From assembly GCA_964501925.1 (NCBI GenBank), contig CAZCTM010000002.1:1-64000 (forward strand): a stretch of 64,000 nucleotides of DNA. The letters are read 5' to 3'. The notes beneath the pieces are model-generated. The model made no database searches, had not been told where the DNA came from, and was given only the letters and a program-made list of their open reading frames with translations. Positions 53,558-61,602 of this stretch are shown in pieces. Numbering within the stretch: the stretch's first letter is position 1; each line of letters begins with the position of its first letter. This DNA comes from CAYLYU01 sp964501925 (GTDB taxonomy: Bacteria > Pseudomonadota > Zetaproteobacteria > Mariprofundales > Mariprofundaceae). The position numbers and the translations under genes were made by a program.

Positions 53558-54658
53558 ATGATGCGTGATAACATTATGCGGCCACGCCGCAAGACAAGAC
53601 AGTTGAGAGTTGGCTCGGTCATGATCGGCGGGGATGCGCCCATTGCCGTCCAGTCCATGACCAATACGCGCACGACAGATGTGGACGAAACCGTCGCCCA
53701 GATCGCACGCCTGGTGGATGTGGGTGTGGATCTTGTCCGGGTTTCGGTGCCCGATGAGGCCTCTGCCGAGGCTCTTCCTGAAATCATCCGCCAGGTTCCT
53801 GTCCCCATCATTGCGGATATTCACTTCAATTACCGTCTTGCGCTGTCGGCAGTCGAGGCAGGCGTCCATGGCTTGCGTTTAAACCCTGGAAATATTGGCA
53901 AAAGGGAGCGTGTTGAGGCCGTATGCAAGGCTGCCGCCGAGCGCGGACTTCCCATTCGTATCGGCGTCAATGCAGGGTCCCTGGAAAAGGACCTGCTCGA
54001 AAAATATGGTGAACCCTGTGCCGATGCCATGGTGGAATCGGCCCTGAGACACATCAGGATTCTTGAAGATCTGGATTTTCATGACATCAAGGTTTCGCTA
54101 AAGGCCAGTAACATTCCCATGACGGTTGCAGCCTACAGGAAGCTGGCAGAAGAAGTTGACTATCCATTCCATCTCGGGATCACCGAGTCAGGGAGCCTGT
54201 TTGGAGGGACCATCAAGTCATCCATCGGACTTGGCATCATGTTGCTTGAGGGCCTGGGCGATACGATCCGTGTCTCCCTGGCCGCGGATCCGGTCGAGGA
54301 GGTCAGGACCGGTTTTGAGATCCTGAAGGCTCTCGGTCTGAGACACCACGGGGTCAACATCATTGCCTGTCCTTCATGTGCCAGACAGAAATTTGACGTG
54401 ATCAAGACGGTGCAGCTTCTGGAACAGCGGCTGGCCCATGTTCAGGAACCCCTGGATGTCGCCGTGATCGGTTGCGTGGTCAATGGGCCCGGAGAGGCAC
54501 GTGAGGCACATATGGGTATTACGGGGGGATTCCCCATGAGCCTGTTGTACAAACATGGGAAGCCAGTCGAGAAGATTTCGGAAGAGGAACTGGTGGATCA
54601 TGTTGTTCAGGAAGTGGAAAAGGAAGTCGCCAGACGGAGACGAGGAAAGGGAGAGTAA
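53558..54658 (+). CDS. ispG: 4-hydroxy-3-methylbut-2-enyl diphosphate synthase
   Basis: A 366-residue iron-sulfur enzyme of the non-mevalonate isoprenoid pathway. The TIM-barrel part has IAVQSMTNTRTTDVD and HFNYRLALSA. The 4Fe-4S cysteines are in ACPSCAR and GCVVNGPGEA. It lies upstream of hisS, the usual order, with one small lipoprotein gene inserted between. Confidence 0.98.
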   Translation: MMRDNIMRPRRKTRQLRVGSVMIGGDAPIAVQSMTNTRTTDVDETVAQIARLVDVGVDLVRVSVPDEASAEALPEIIRQVPVPIIADIHFNYRLALSAVEAGVHGLRLNPGNIGKRERVEAVCKAAAERGLPIRIGVNAGSLEKDLLEKYGEPCADAMVESALRHIRILEDLDFHDIKVSLKASNIPMTVAAYRKLAEEVDYPFHLGITESGSLFGGTIKSSIGLGIMLLEGLGDTIRVSLAADPVEEVRTGFEILKALGLRHHGVNIIACPSCARQKFDVIKTVQLLEQRLAHVQEPLDVAVIGCVVNGPGEAREAHMGITGGFPMSLLYKHGKPVEKISEEELVDHVVQEVEKEVARRRRGKGE

Positions 54659-54661
54659 TCC

Positions 54662-54841
54662 ATGAGCCGGTTATTTCTGCTTGTCTTTCTAGGTCTATCA
54701 GGCTGTGCCGGCGTGTATGTGGGTGTACCCATTGGTCCGGTTGATGTAGGTGTTACAAGCCATACAGGAACCTCGGCCCAGGAGGCAGGTTCACATGGCC
54801 GGCGAGGAGAGGAAGAGCTTTATATGGAAGGGGAAAATTAA
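54662..54841 (+). CDS. Small predicted lipoprotein (59 residues)
   Basis: An ORF from ATG 54662 to TAA 54839-54841 lies between ispG and hisS. It starts three bases after the ispG stop, has GGGAG ahead of it, and ends two bases before hisS. The first 15 residues form a lipoprotein signal ending in LGLSGC, with Cys15 as the lipidated residue. The mature part is Gly/Val-rich and then charged (RRGEEELYMEGEN). No family is recognised. Tight packing and a clean lipobox argue that it is real. Confidence 0.65.
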   Translation: MSRLFLLVFLGLSGCAGVYVGVPIGPVDVGVTSHTGTSAQEAGSHGRRGEEELYMEGEN

Positions 54842-54843
54842 CC

Positions 54844-56070
54844 ATGTTGCGCAGGATTCGAGGTGTTCGTGATGGTCTTCCTGCGGATACCTGTGTCTGG
54901 CAACGGGTGGAAGAAGCGGCCAGGGAGGTGTTCGAGCGATATGGGCTTTCCGAGGTCAGACTCCCCGTCATCGAGCCTACCGAACTGTTCGTGCGTTCCA
55001 TCGGGAAAGCCACGGACATTGTCAACAAGGAAATGTACACCTTTATCGATAAGGGGGGTGACTCCCTTAGCCTGAGGCCGGAGGGGACCGCGGGTGCCGT
55101 ACGCGCGTATCTGCAGGCAGGGTTAACCCGGTCGGGCACACAGCGCTGGTATTACATGGGCCCCATGTTCAGGCGCGAACGCCCTCAGAAGGGACGTCTC
55201 AGGCAATTTCAGCAGATTGGCGTCGAACTCTTGGGACCGGCAGGCCCGATTGAAGATGCCGAAATTGTGGCCATGGCCCGTGATCTGCTTCAACAGCTTT
55301 CCGTTTGCGATGTCGCTTATGAGGTCAATAGTCTGGGATGCCCGGTATGCAGGCCATCCTATCGCCAAGTGCTGATGGATTTCCTGGAAGCTCGTAAGGA
55401 GAGGCTTTGCAAAACGTGCCAGGAGCGCAGTTTAAGCAACCCCATCCGGGTTCTTGACTGCAAGGTACCTTCATGTACCGAGGAACTTGGGGATGCGCCG
55501 GTCATGATTGATTTCCTGTGCGATGAATGTCGTCACCACTTTTCCGGACTGGAGGCCGGCCTGAAGGCCCTGGATGTTCCTTATCTCATCAATCCCCGTA
55601 TGGTGCGGGGTCTTGATTATTACACGCGATCCGCATTCGAGATCACGACCGACCGGCTGGGCGCCCAGGGAACGGTGATTGCAGGCGGTCGTTACGATGG
55701 CCTGATTCACGAACTGGGTGGTCCTCCTACGCCGGCAATCGGGTTTGCTCTCGGGCTGGAGCGCCTGTCCATGCTCATTCATGACTGTAATCCTCCGCGT
55801 CCCCGGGTTGCCGTGGCCGCAATCGGGGGCGAAACCCAGGCATATTCCCTGAAAATTGCGCAGCAGCTTAGGGACACGGGCCTGCGGGTGGTGCACTGTG
55901 GTTCCGGATCTGTCAGGGCCTTGTTCAAGCGAGCCAATCGGGAGGGTGTGGAGTTTGTTGTCATTGTGGGCGAGGAGGAAATGAACTCGGGGATGGTGAG
56001 TGTCAAATCCATGTCCGAGGGAACGCAGCTGCGCATGCCGATGAAGGATGTTATCAAACATATAGCATAA
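54844..56070 (+). CDS. hisS: Histidyl-tRNA synthetase
   Basis: A 408-residue class II aminoacyl-tRNA synthetase. Motif 2 is FRRERPQKGRLRQF with QIGVELLG following; the histidine-binding signatures are GLDYYTRSAFEI and AGGRYDGLIHELGG. A C-terminal anticodon-binding domain covers about residues 320-405. It begins two bases after the small lipoprotein stop. Confidence 0.98.
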   Translation: MLRRIRGVRDGLPADTCVWQRVEEAAREVFERYGLSEVRLPVIEPTELFVRSIGKATDIVNKEMYTFIDKGGDSLSLRPEGTAGAVRAYLQAGLTRSGTQRWYYMGPMFRRERPQKGRLRQFQQIGVELLGPAGPIEDAEIVAMARDLLQQLSVCDVAYEVNSLGCPVCRPSYRQVLMDFLEARKERLCKTCQERSLSNPIRVLDCKVPSCTEELGDAPVMIDFLCDECRHHFSGLEAGLKALDVPYLINPRMVRGLDYYTRSAFEITTDRLGAQGTVIAGGRYDGLIHELGGPPTPAIGFALGLERLSMLIHDCNPPRPRVAVAAIGGETQAYSLKIAQQLRDTGLRVVHCGSGSVRALFKRANREGVEFVVIVGEEEMNSGMVSVKSMSEGTQLRMPMKDVIKHIA

Positions 56071-56123
56071 TATCGGGAGGGACAATAATTCCTGGCTATC
56101 CTTTCAGGATTAGGGGCATCTGA

Positions 56124-56849
56124 TTGAAGGCATTCCTCAAACCGTTAACCGACAGTGCCAGAGATCTGGTCCCCATCATCGTGGTCATTGTCTTCTTCCA
56201 GGTCGTGGTGCTTCAGCAACCATTTCCCCATGTGCAGCGAATTCTTACCGGAATCCTGTTTGTTCTCATCGGGTTGACCCTATTTGTTCGTGGTTTGGAG
56301 CTTGGATTGTTCCCCATAGGGGGAAGCATGGCGTTCGCTTTCGCCAAAAAGGGAAACATCTACTGGCTGCTGCTTTTTTCCTTTGCCCTGGGTTTTTCAA
56401 CGACGGTTGCCGAACCGGCACTGATCGCAATTGCGGGCAAGGCCTCGCAGGTGGCGGCTGCCAGCGGTGTTATCGAAAATACGGGACAGGCAATGGAGGC
56501 CTATGCCCTTGAACTGCGCCTGACAGTGGCTCTCTCGGTGGGTCTCGCCATTACCCTTGGTGTTTTGCGGATCCTGCTTGGCTGGCCGCTTCACTGGTGC
56601 ATTATATGGGGATACATGCTGGTGATCGGCATCACCTACTTTGCACCCAAGGAAATCATTGGGATTGCCTATGACGCTGGTGGGGTGACCACCTCAACCA
56701 TTACCGTGCCTCTGGTGACATCGCTTGGCATTGGGCTGGCTTCCGCCGTGCGTGGGCGTAATCCAGTTGTCGATGGTTTCGGCCTGATCGCCTTTGCCTC
56801 CCTCATGCCCATGCTGTTTGTTCTGGGTTTTGGCATTCTGGTTAACTAG
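56124..56849 (+). CDS. DUF1538 membrane protein, first copy
   Basis: A 241-residue integral membrane protein with about six to seven hydrophobic segments. DUF1538 has no settled function; a transport role is widely suspected. Two conserved segments stand out: GFSTTVAEPALIAI (about residue 93) and YDAGGVTTSTITVPLV (about 185). Both recur in the next gene, so the pair comes from a duplication. TTG start at 56124 preceded by AGGGG. The next gene starts immediately after its TAG. Confidence 0.85.
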   Translation: MKAFLKPLTDSARDLVPIIVVIVFFQVVVLQQPFPHVQRILTGILFVLIGLTLFVRGLELGLFPIGGSMAFAFAKKGNIYWLLLFSFALGFSTTVAEPALIAIAGKASQVAAASGVIENTGQAMEAYALELRLTVALSVGLAITLGVLRILLGWPLHWCIIWGYMLVIGITYFAPKEIIGIAYDAGGVTTSTITVPLVTSLGIGLASAVRGRNPVVDGFGLIAFASLMPMLFVLGFGILVN

Positions 56850-57638
56850 ATGGCTGAATTTATCCTTGTCTTCTGGGAAACACTCCTGTCAACCATGCAG
56901 GATATCTTGCCCATCGTTCTGGTGTTGCTCGGATTTCAGGTGTTTGTGCTGCGCCAACCCATTTCAAACCCAAAAAAAACGGCGCTTGGTTTTCTTTACG
57001 TTCTTGTTGGTATGATCTTTTTTCTGCTCGGGCTGGAGGAGGCTATCTTTCCCCTGGGCGAGGTAATGGCCAGGCAATTGACCGCCCCCGAATTCATCTT
57101 TGCCGGTGTTGAACGGCAATCCACGGTGTACTGGCAGGACTACCTGTGGGTTTACGCCTTCGCCGCCGCCATCGGTTTTTCCACAACCATCGCCGAACCG
57201 GCATTGATTGCTGTTGGCTTAAAGGCCGAAGAAGTCTCCGGTGGGGCAATCTCTGCCTGGAGCCTGCGCATTGCTGTTGCCATCGGCGTGGCTGTGGGTG
57301 TTTCCCTTGGATGTTATCGCATCGTCACCGGCACCCCCCTGGTGGCCTATATTTTTGCTGGCTATGCGATCGTGATTGTGCAAACCATGTTTACACCTAA
57401 GATCATTATTCCACTTGCCTACGATTCGGGGGGGGTGACCACTTCAACCGTGACCGTGCCACTGGTGGCCGCCCTCGGTTTGGGTTTGGCGAGCACCATT
57501 CCCGGGCGCAACATGCTGATTGACGGCTTCGGCCTCATCGCCTTCGCCAGTTTATTTCCGATTATGTCGGTCATGGCGTATGCTCAGATCAGCTATTGGA
57601 TTTCGCGACGTGAACTCGCGAAGGGAGGAGACAACTGA
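56850..57638 (+). CDS. DUF1538 membrane protein, second copy
   Basis: A 262-residue paralogue of the preceding protein. It repeats the motifs as GFSTTIAEPALIAV and YDSGGVTTSTVTVPLV, plus the shared ending DGFGLIAFASL. It carries an extra segment near residues 68-90 (ARQLTAPEFIFAGVERQS) absent from copy one. It overlaps the PII-like gene by one base. The two copies probably form a heteromeric membrane complex. Confidence 0.85.
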   Translation: MAEFILVFWETLLSTMQDILPIVLVLLGFQVFVLRQPISNPKKTALGFLYVLVGMIFFLLGLEEAIFPLGEVMARQLTAPEFIFAGVERQSTVYWQDYLWVYAFAAAIGFSTTIAEPALIAVGLKAEEVSGGAISAWSLRIAVAIGVAVGVSLGCYRIVTGTPLVAYIFAGYAIVIVQTMFTPKIIIPLAYDSGGVTTSTVTVPLVAALGLGLASTIPGRNMLIDGFGLIAFASLFPIMSVMAYAQISYWISRRELAKGGDN

Positions 57639-57988
57639 TGCACTTCAAACTCATTATTGCCTTGGTGGAGGACAACAAGACCGATGAGATCGTGAACGCG
57701 GCGAGAGAGGCCGGCGCCACCGGTTCCACGGTGATAAGTAGTGCCCGTGGCGAAGGACTCAGACAGCCGAAGACGTTTTTTGGCCTCACTCTGGAGACGC
57801 AACGCGATATGGTGATGTTCATCGTCGAGGAGCATTTAAGCAGACAGATTCTTGAAAAACTGGCGGAGGTGGGCGGTTTTGAATCCAAGCCGGGCTGCGG
57901 TGTGGCCATGCAACTGGATATCGAAGACACCATCGGTCTGAAAAGCCAGATCAAGACCATCATTGCAGAAGTGGAGGATGAGATATGA
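57638..57988 (+). CDS. PII-like signalling protein
   Basis: A 116-residue protein with the ferredoxin-like PII fold pattern: HFKLIIALVEDNKTDEIVNA at the start, then GATGSTVISSARGEG in the position of the PII T-loop approach. The uridylylated tyrosine loop of GlnB/GlnK is not present. PII relatives commonly bind adenine nucleotides and plug or tune membrane transporters. Overlap with the DUF1538 gene before it and the CBS gene after it (four bases) indicates one functional unit. Confidence 0.8.
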   Translation: MHFKLIIALVEDNKTDEIVNAAREAGATGSTVISSARGEGLRQPKTFFGLTLETQRDMVMFIVEEHLSRQILEKLAEVGGFESKPGCGVAMQLDIEDTIGLKSQIKTIIAEVEDEI

Positions 57989-58389
57989 ATAAACGAAACA
58001 TCATTCGTATCCGTGAGGTGATGAAAACCAAGTTTGAAACGATCGATGGCCTCGCAACTGTCAGGCAGGCGCTGGAACTCATGAAGCAGGAAGGTGTGGA
58101 AACACTCATCGTGAACAAGCGGCATGATGATGATGAGTACGGCATGGTGATCATTGCCGACATTGCTCGTGAGGTTCTGGCAAAGAACCGTTCACCGGAT
58201 CGGGTCAGCGTTTATGAAATCATGACCAAGCCTGCGGTCTGTGTTCCACCGGAAATGGACATTCGATATGCCAGTCGACTTCTGTCTCGCCTGGGTTTCG
58301 CCCGCGCACCCGTCGTCGAAGGCAGAACCGTTGTGGGTACGGTCAGCTTCACCGATATGGTCCTAAAAGGATTGCTGCGATATTTCTAA
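57985..58389 (+). CDS. CBS-domain protein
   Basis: A 134-residue protein made of two CBS repeats (Bateman module). The first runs about residues 10-60 (IREVMKTKFETIDGLATV) and the second about 76-132 (YEIMTKPAVCVPPEMDIRYA to VVGTVSFTDMVLKGLL). Such modules usually sense AMP, ADP or ATP. Last gene of the DUF1538-DUF1538-PII-CBS unit. Confidence 0.88.
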   Translation: MNKRNIIRIREVMKTKFETIDGLATVRQALELMKQEGVETLIVNKRHDDDEYGMVIIADIAREVLAKNRSPDRVSVYEIMTKPAVCVPPEMDIRYASRLLSRLGFARAPVVEGRTVVGTVSFTDMVLKGLLRYF

Positions 58390-58434
58390 TCTTGGATTGG
58401 AGTTCTCCGACCGGACTGGTAGTTTCCGTCCTCT

Positions 58435-59532
58435 ATGACAACAGACTCACACAGAAGGACGCTGGCCGAGCTGCGGGAAAGAATAGATGCGATCGATGAT
58501 CAGCTTCTGGCCCTGATCAACAAGCGAGCCAGCTTGGCCGCTGATATCGCCACGTTCAAGAATGACCGGAACGACTCACCTTACTATGTTCCAAGCCGCG
58601 AGGCAGAAATTATCCGTCGCCTGCTGGCAAAAAATAAGGGACTTATTCCCGATGTTGCCGTCCATGGTATCTTCAGGGAGATCATCGGCGCCTGTCTTGC
58701 GCTTGAATACCCCATGACCATTGCCTTTCTGGGTCCCGAGGGGACCTTTACCCATATGGCCGCCAGCCGTCAGTTCGGTTCAGCGGCAAGCTACACGGCA
58801 TGCAGGAGTCTGGACGAAGTATTCGATGAGGTGGAAGGTGAGCGTGCCACCTACGGTGTTGTTCCCGTTGAGAACGCCTTTGAAGGCGCTGTCACTCATA
58901 CCCTGGACCTGTTTGTGGATAGTCAGGTCTCCATCTGCGCAGAGGTGGTTCTGCAGATTCATCACCATTTGATTTCCAGGGCCGGACATCTGGAGGACAT
59001 CAGGCGACTGGTCTCGCATCCGCAGGCCCTGGCCCAGTGCAGGCAATGGCTGCACGCCCATCTTCCCTGGGTGGAGGTCCTTGAAACCGGTTCAACGGCC
59101 GAGGCTGTTCAGAAGGTTGCGGCTGATGAAACAATGGCGGCAATTGGTTCCATGTCCGTGGCGGAGCGGCTGGAACTTCCGATCCTTTGCCGCAACATTG
59201 AAGACCATCATGAAAACACGACCAGATTCCTGGTGATCGGCCGTCACGATTCACCACCCTCGGGTGAGGACAAGACCGCGATTATTCTATCCGCCTTGAA
59301 TCAGCCGGGCGCCCTGCATGCACTGCTTACCCCGTTTGCCAGGCGGAACATCAGCCTGAGCCGGATTGAATCGCGGCCATCGAAAAGGGAGCTTTGGCAG
59401 TACTTCTTTTTTGTGGATATTCTGGGTCATAGAACTGATCCCGAGATTGCCGAGGCCCTGGCAGAGATCAGGGCCATGTCGGGTGTCTATCTCAAGATGC
59501 TGGGTTCTTACCCCATCTCCAATCAGCTATAG
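58435..59532 (+). CDS. pheA: Chorismate mutase / prephenate dehydratase (P-protein)
   Basis: A 365-residue bifunctional enzyme of phenylalanine synthesis. An AroQ chorismate mutase domain (about 5-95, RERIDAIDDQLLALINKRA) precedes a prephenate dehydratase domain (about 97-275, FLGPEGTFTHMAA, VVPVENAFEGAV, and NTTRFLVIG) and a C-terminal ACT domain with GALHALLTPF and IESRP, which binds phenylalanine as feedback inhibitor. The ribosome site is weak. Confidence 0.97.
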   Translation: MTTDSHRRTLAELRERIDAIDDQLLALINKRASLAADIATFKNDRNDSPYYVPSREAEIIRRLLAKNKGLIPDVAVHGIFREIIGACLALEYPMTIAFLGPEGTFTHMAASRQFGSAASYTACRSLDEVFDEVEGERATYGVVPVENAFEGAVTHTLDLFVDSQVSICAEVVLQIHHHLISRAGHLEDIRRLVSHPQALAQCRQWLHAHLPWVEVLETGSTAEAVQKVAADETMAAIGSMSVAERLELPILCRNIEDHHENTTRFLVIGRHDSPPSGEDKTAIILSALNQPGALHALLTPFARRNISLSRIESRPSKRELWQYFFFVDILGHRTDPEIAEALAEIRAMSGVYLKMLGSYPISNQL

Positions 59533-59538
59533 ACCTCC

Positions 59539-60654
59539 GTGAGCAGCATGGACTGGCAGGCCTTTGCTGTGCCTCAAAGCCGCTTACTCAATCCCTATGT
59601 ACCAGGCAAATCCATGGACAGTCTGCTTCGGGAGAAGGGTGTAGATTCTGTTCTGAAGCTGGCCTCCAATGAGAATCCGTACGGTCCGCCACCCCGGGCT
59701 GCGGAAGAAATCCGTCGCATGGCAGGCCAGGTTCATCTTTATCCCGATGGAAATGGATCCTCCCTCAAGATGGCACTGGCCAGGAAGCATGGGGTGACAT
59801 GTGAACATATTCTGCTGGGGAACGGTTCCAACGAGGTTCTGGAGCTGCTCATTCGCAGCTTTGCTGGTCAGGGAAGTGAAGTGGTTTATTCGCGGCATGC
59901 CTTTATTGTCTATGCCTTGGCAACGGTTGCGGCAGGGGCCAGGGGTGTTCCGGTTCCCGAACCGGACGGGTTTACGCATGATCTGCAATCCATGAGTCGG
60001 GCCGTGGGTCCCAAGACCAAGCTCGTATGTATCGCCAATCCCAACAATCCAACGGGCACCCTGCATTCTCTGGAAGATCTCCAGCATTTTCTGGACAGCC
60101 TGCCAAGAAAGCTCATCATCCTGCTTGATGAGGCCTATTTCGAATATGTTCAGGAGGAACTGGGGGACAGTCTGAAACGGCTTGATCACCCGGGGCTGGT
60201 CGTTTGCCGGACCTTTTCCAAGGCTTATGGTCTGGCGGGATGCCGGATCGGTTATGCCGTGGGAGATCCCGGGATCGTTGAGGTGGCCAACCGTTTTCGT
60301 GAACCGTTTAATGTGAACAGCATCGCCTTGGCGGCAGCCGAGGCCGCATTGCGGGATGAGGACTGGGTAAGGGACAAGGTGCGCCGGTGCCTTCAGCAGC
60401 GCCAGCGGATCGAGGGCTTTCTGGCGCAAAGGAACTGTCTTGCCGGAAAAAGCCATGGCAATTTCGTGTTGCTCAGCCACATCAGGGCCAAAGAGATTTT
60501 GCAGCATCTGGAAGATTGCGGCATTATCCCGCGCCCGCTGGATCCCTATGGCATGCCTGACATGTTGCGCATCACTGTTGGGCGAGCATCTGAAAATGAT
60601 CGCCTGCTGGACAAACTGGATTCTTTGCTGACGGAGCTGAACGATGAGTATTGA
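59539..60654 (+). CDS. hisC: Histidinol-phosphate / aromatic aminotransferase
   Basis: A 371-residue PLP-dependent class I/II aminotransferase of the HisC2 group. The start is VPGKSMDSLLREKG-like, the PLP lysine is in TFSKAYGLAGCRIGYA, and substrate-phosphate residues are in LASNENPYGPPP and NPNNPTGTL. In this pheA-hisC-tyrA-aroA setting it probably also transaminates phenylpyruvate and hydroxyphenylpyruvate. GTG 59539 or ATG 59548 may be the start. Confidence 0.95.
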   Translation: MSSMDWQAFAVPQSRLLNPYVPGKSMDSLLREKGVDSVLKLASNENPYGPPPRAAEEIRRMAGQVHLYPDGNGSSLKMALARKHGVTCEHILLGNGSNEVLELLIRSFAGQGSEVVYSRHAFIVYALATVAAGARGVPVPEPDGFTHDLQSMSRAVGPKTKLVCIANPNNPTGTLHSLEDLQHFLDSLPRKLIILLDEAYFEYVQEELGDSLKRLDHPGLVVCRTFSKAYGLAGCRIGYAVGDPGIVEVANRFREPFNVNSIALAAAEAALRDEDWVRDKVRRCLQQRQRIEGFLAQRNCLAGKSHGNFVLLSHIRAKEILQHLEDCGIIPRPLDPYGMPDMLRITVGRASENDRLLDKLDSLLTELNDEY

Positions 60655-60696
60655 CAAGTTTGTGATGACTGGCAGATCCGTTGGCCCTGGCCGGTT

Positions 60697-61602
60697 ATGT
60701 CAACCCGGTCATCCCAAGGTCTTCCCTTGTCCAGACGTTTAGCCGTCATCGGCGTTGGCCTGATTGGCGGATCAGTGGCCAGGGCGTTAAGGAAATCGGG
60801 TTATGCTCACCATATTACCGGCATAGGCCGGAATCCGGAACGACTTGAGCGGGCGCTGGAGCTCGGCGTGGTTGACGAAGTTGACACCGATGCCGGCCGG
60901 GCAGTGCAACATGCCGATATCATCGTGATTGCTACACATCTGCATGCTTATGGTGCCATCTTCTCACAGATTGCGGATCATGTACCTGACCATGCCCTGC
61001 TGACCGATGCCGGAAGTATCAAGATGGGTGTGATCCAGCAGGCCAGGAAGTATTTGAAGAACCTCGGAAGTTTTGTCCCTGCCCATCCCATAGCCGGAAC
61101 GGAGAAGTCGGGTGTCGAGGCCTCTTTCGCCGAACTGTTTGAAGGGCACCTGTGCGTGTTGACCCCCTGGGAACAGACCGATCCTGAAGCCGTGTCTGAA
61201 ATCAGGGCCATGTGGGAGGCCTGTGGTTGCGTCGTTGAATGCATGGGGGCGGAGGAACATGATGAGTTCCTCGCGGCGGTTAGCCACTTGCCCCACCTTG
61301 TCGCCTATGCGCTGGTCAATGCGGTCCGCAATGTGGGGGACGGGCAGCATGAACCGTTCAAGTATGCCGCGGGCGGCTTCAGGGACTTTACGCGTATCGC
61401 CTCATCTTCCCCTGAAATGTGGCGTGATATCTGCATGGCCAATCGGGAAGCGTTGCTGAAGAACATGGAGGCCCTTGACATAAAGCTTCGCCAGTTGCGG
61501 CAGGCGTTGCTGGAGGGAGATGGGGAACGTCTGTTGAGGGAATTCAGGGAAGCCAAACGGGCCCGCGACGCCTGGCTGGCCAATCAGAGAAGCAGACCAT
61601 GA
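60697..61602 (+). CDS. tyrA: Prephenate (or arogenate) dehydrogenase
   Basis: A 301-residue NAD(P)-dependent enzyme of tyrosine synthesis. The nucleotide-binding motif is AVIGVGLIGGSVARAL. Active-site histidines lie in PAHPIAGTEKSGVEAS and AAVSHLPHLVAYALV. It has no fused chorismate mutase or EPSP synthase domain. Its end overlaps aroA by four bases. Confidence 0.96.
   Translation: MSTRSSQGLPLSRRLAVIGVGLIGGSVARALRKSGYAHHITGIGRNPERLERALELGVVDEVDTDAGRAVQHADIIVIATHLHAYGAIFSQIADHVPDHALLTDAGSIKMGVIQQARKYLKNLGSFVPAHPIAGTEKSGVEASFAELFEGHLCVLTPWEQTDPEAVSEIRAMWEACGCVVECMGAEEHDEFLAAVSHLPHLVAYALVNAVRNVGDGQHEPFKYAAGGFRDFTRIASSSPEMWRDICMANREALLKNMEALDIKLRQLRQALLEGDGERLLREFREAKRARDAWLANQRSRP

Noticed and set aside
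59584..60657. 357-codon minus-strand frame opposite hisC
   Set aside because: Antisense shadow of an aminotransferase with every expected motif on the plus strand.
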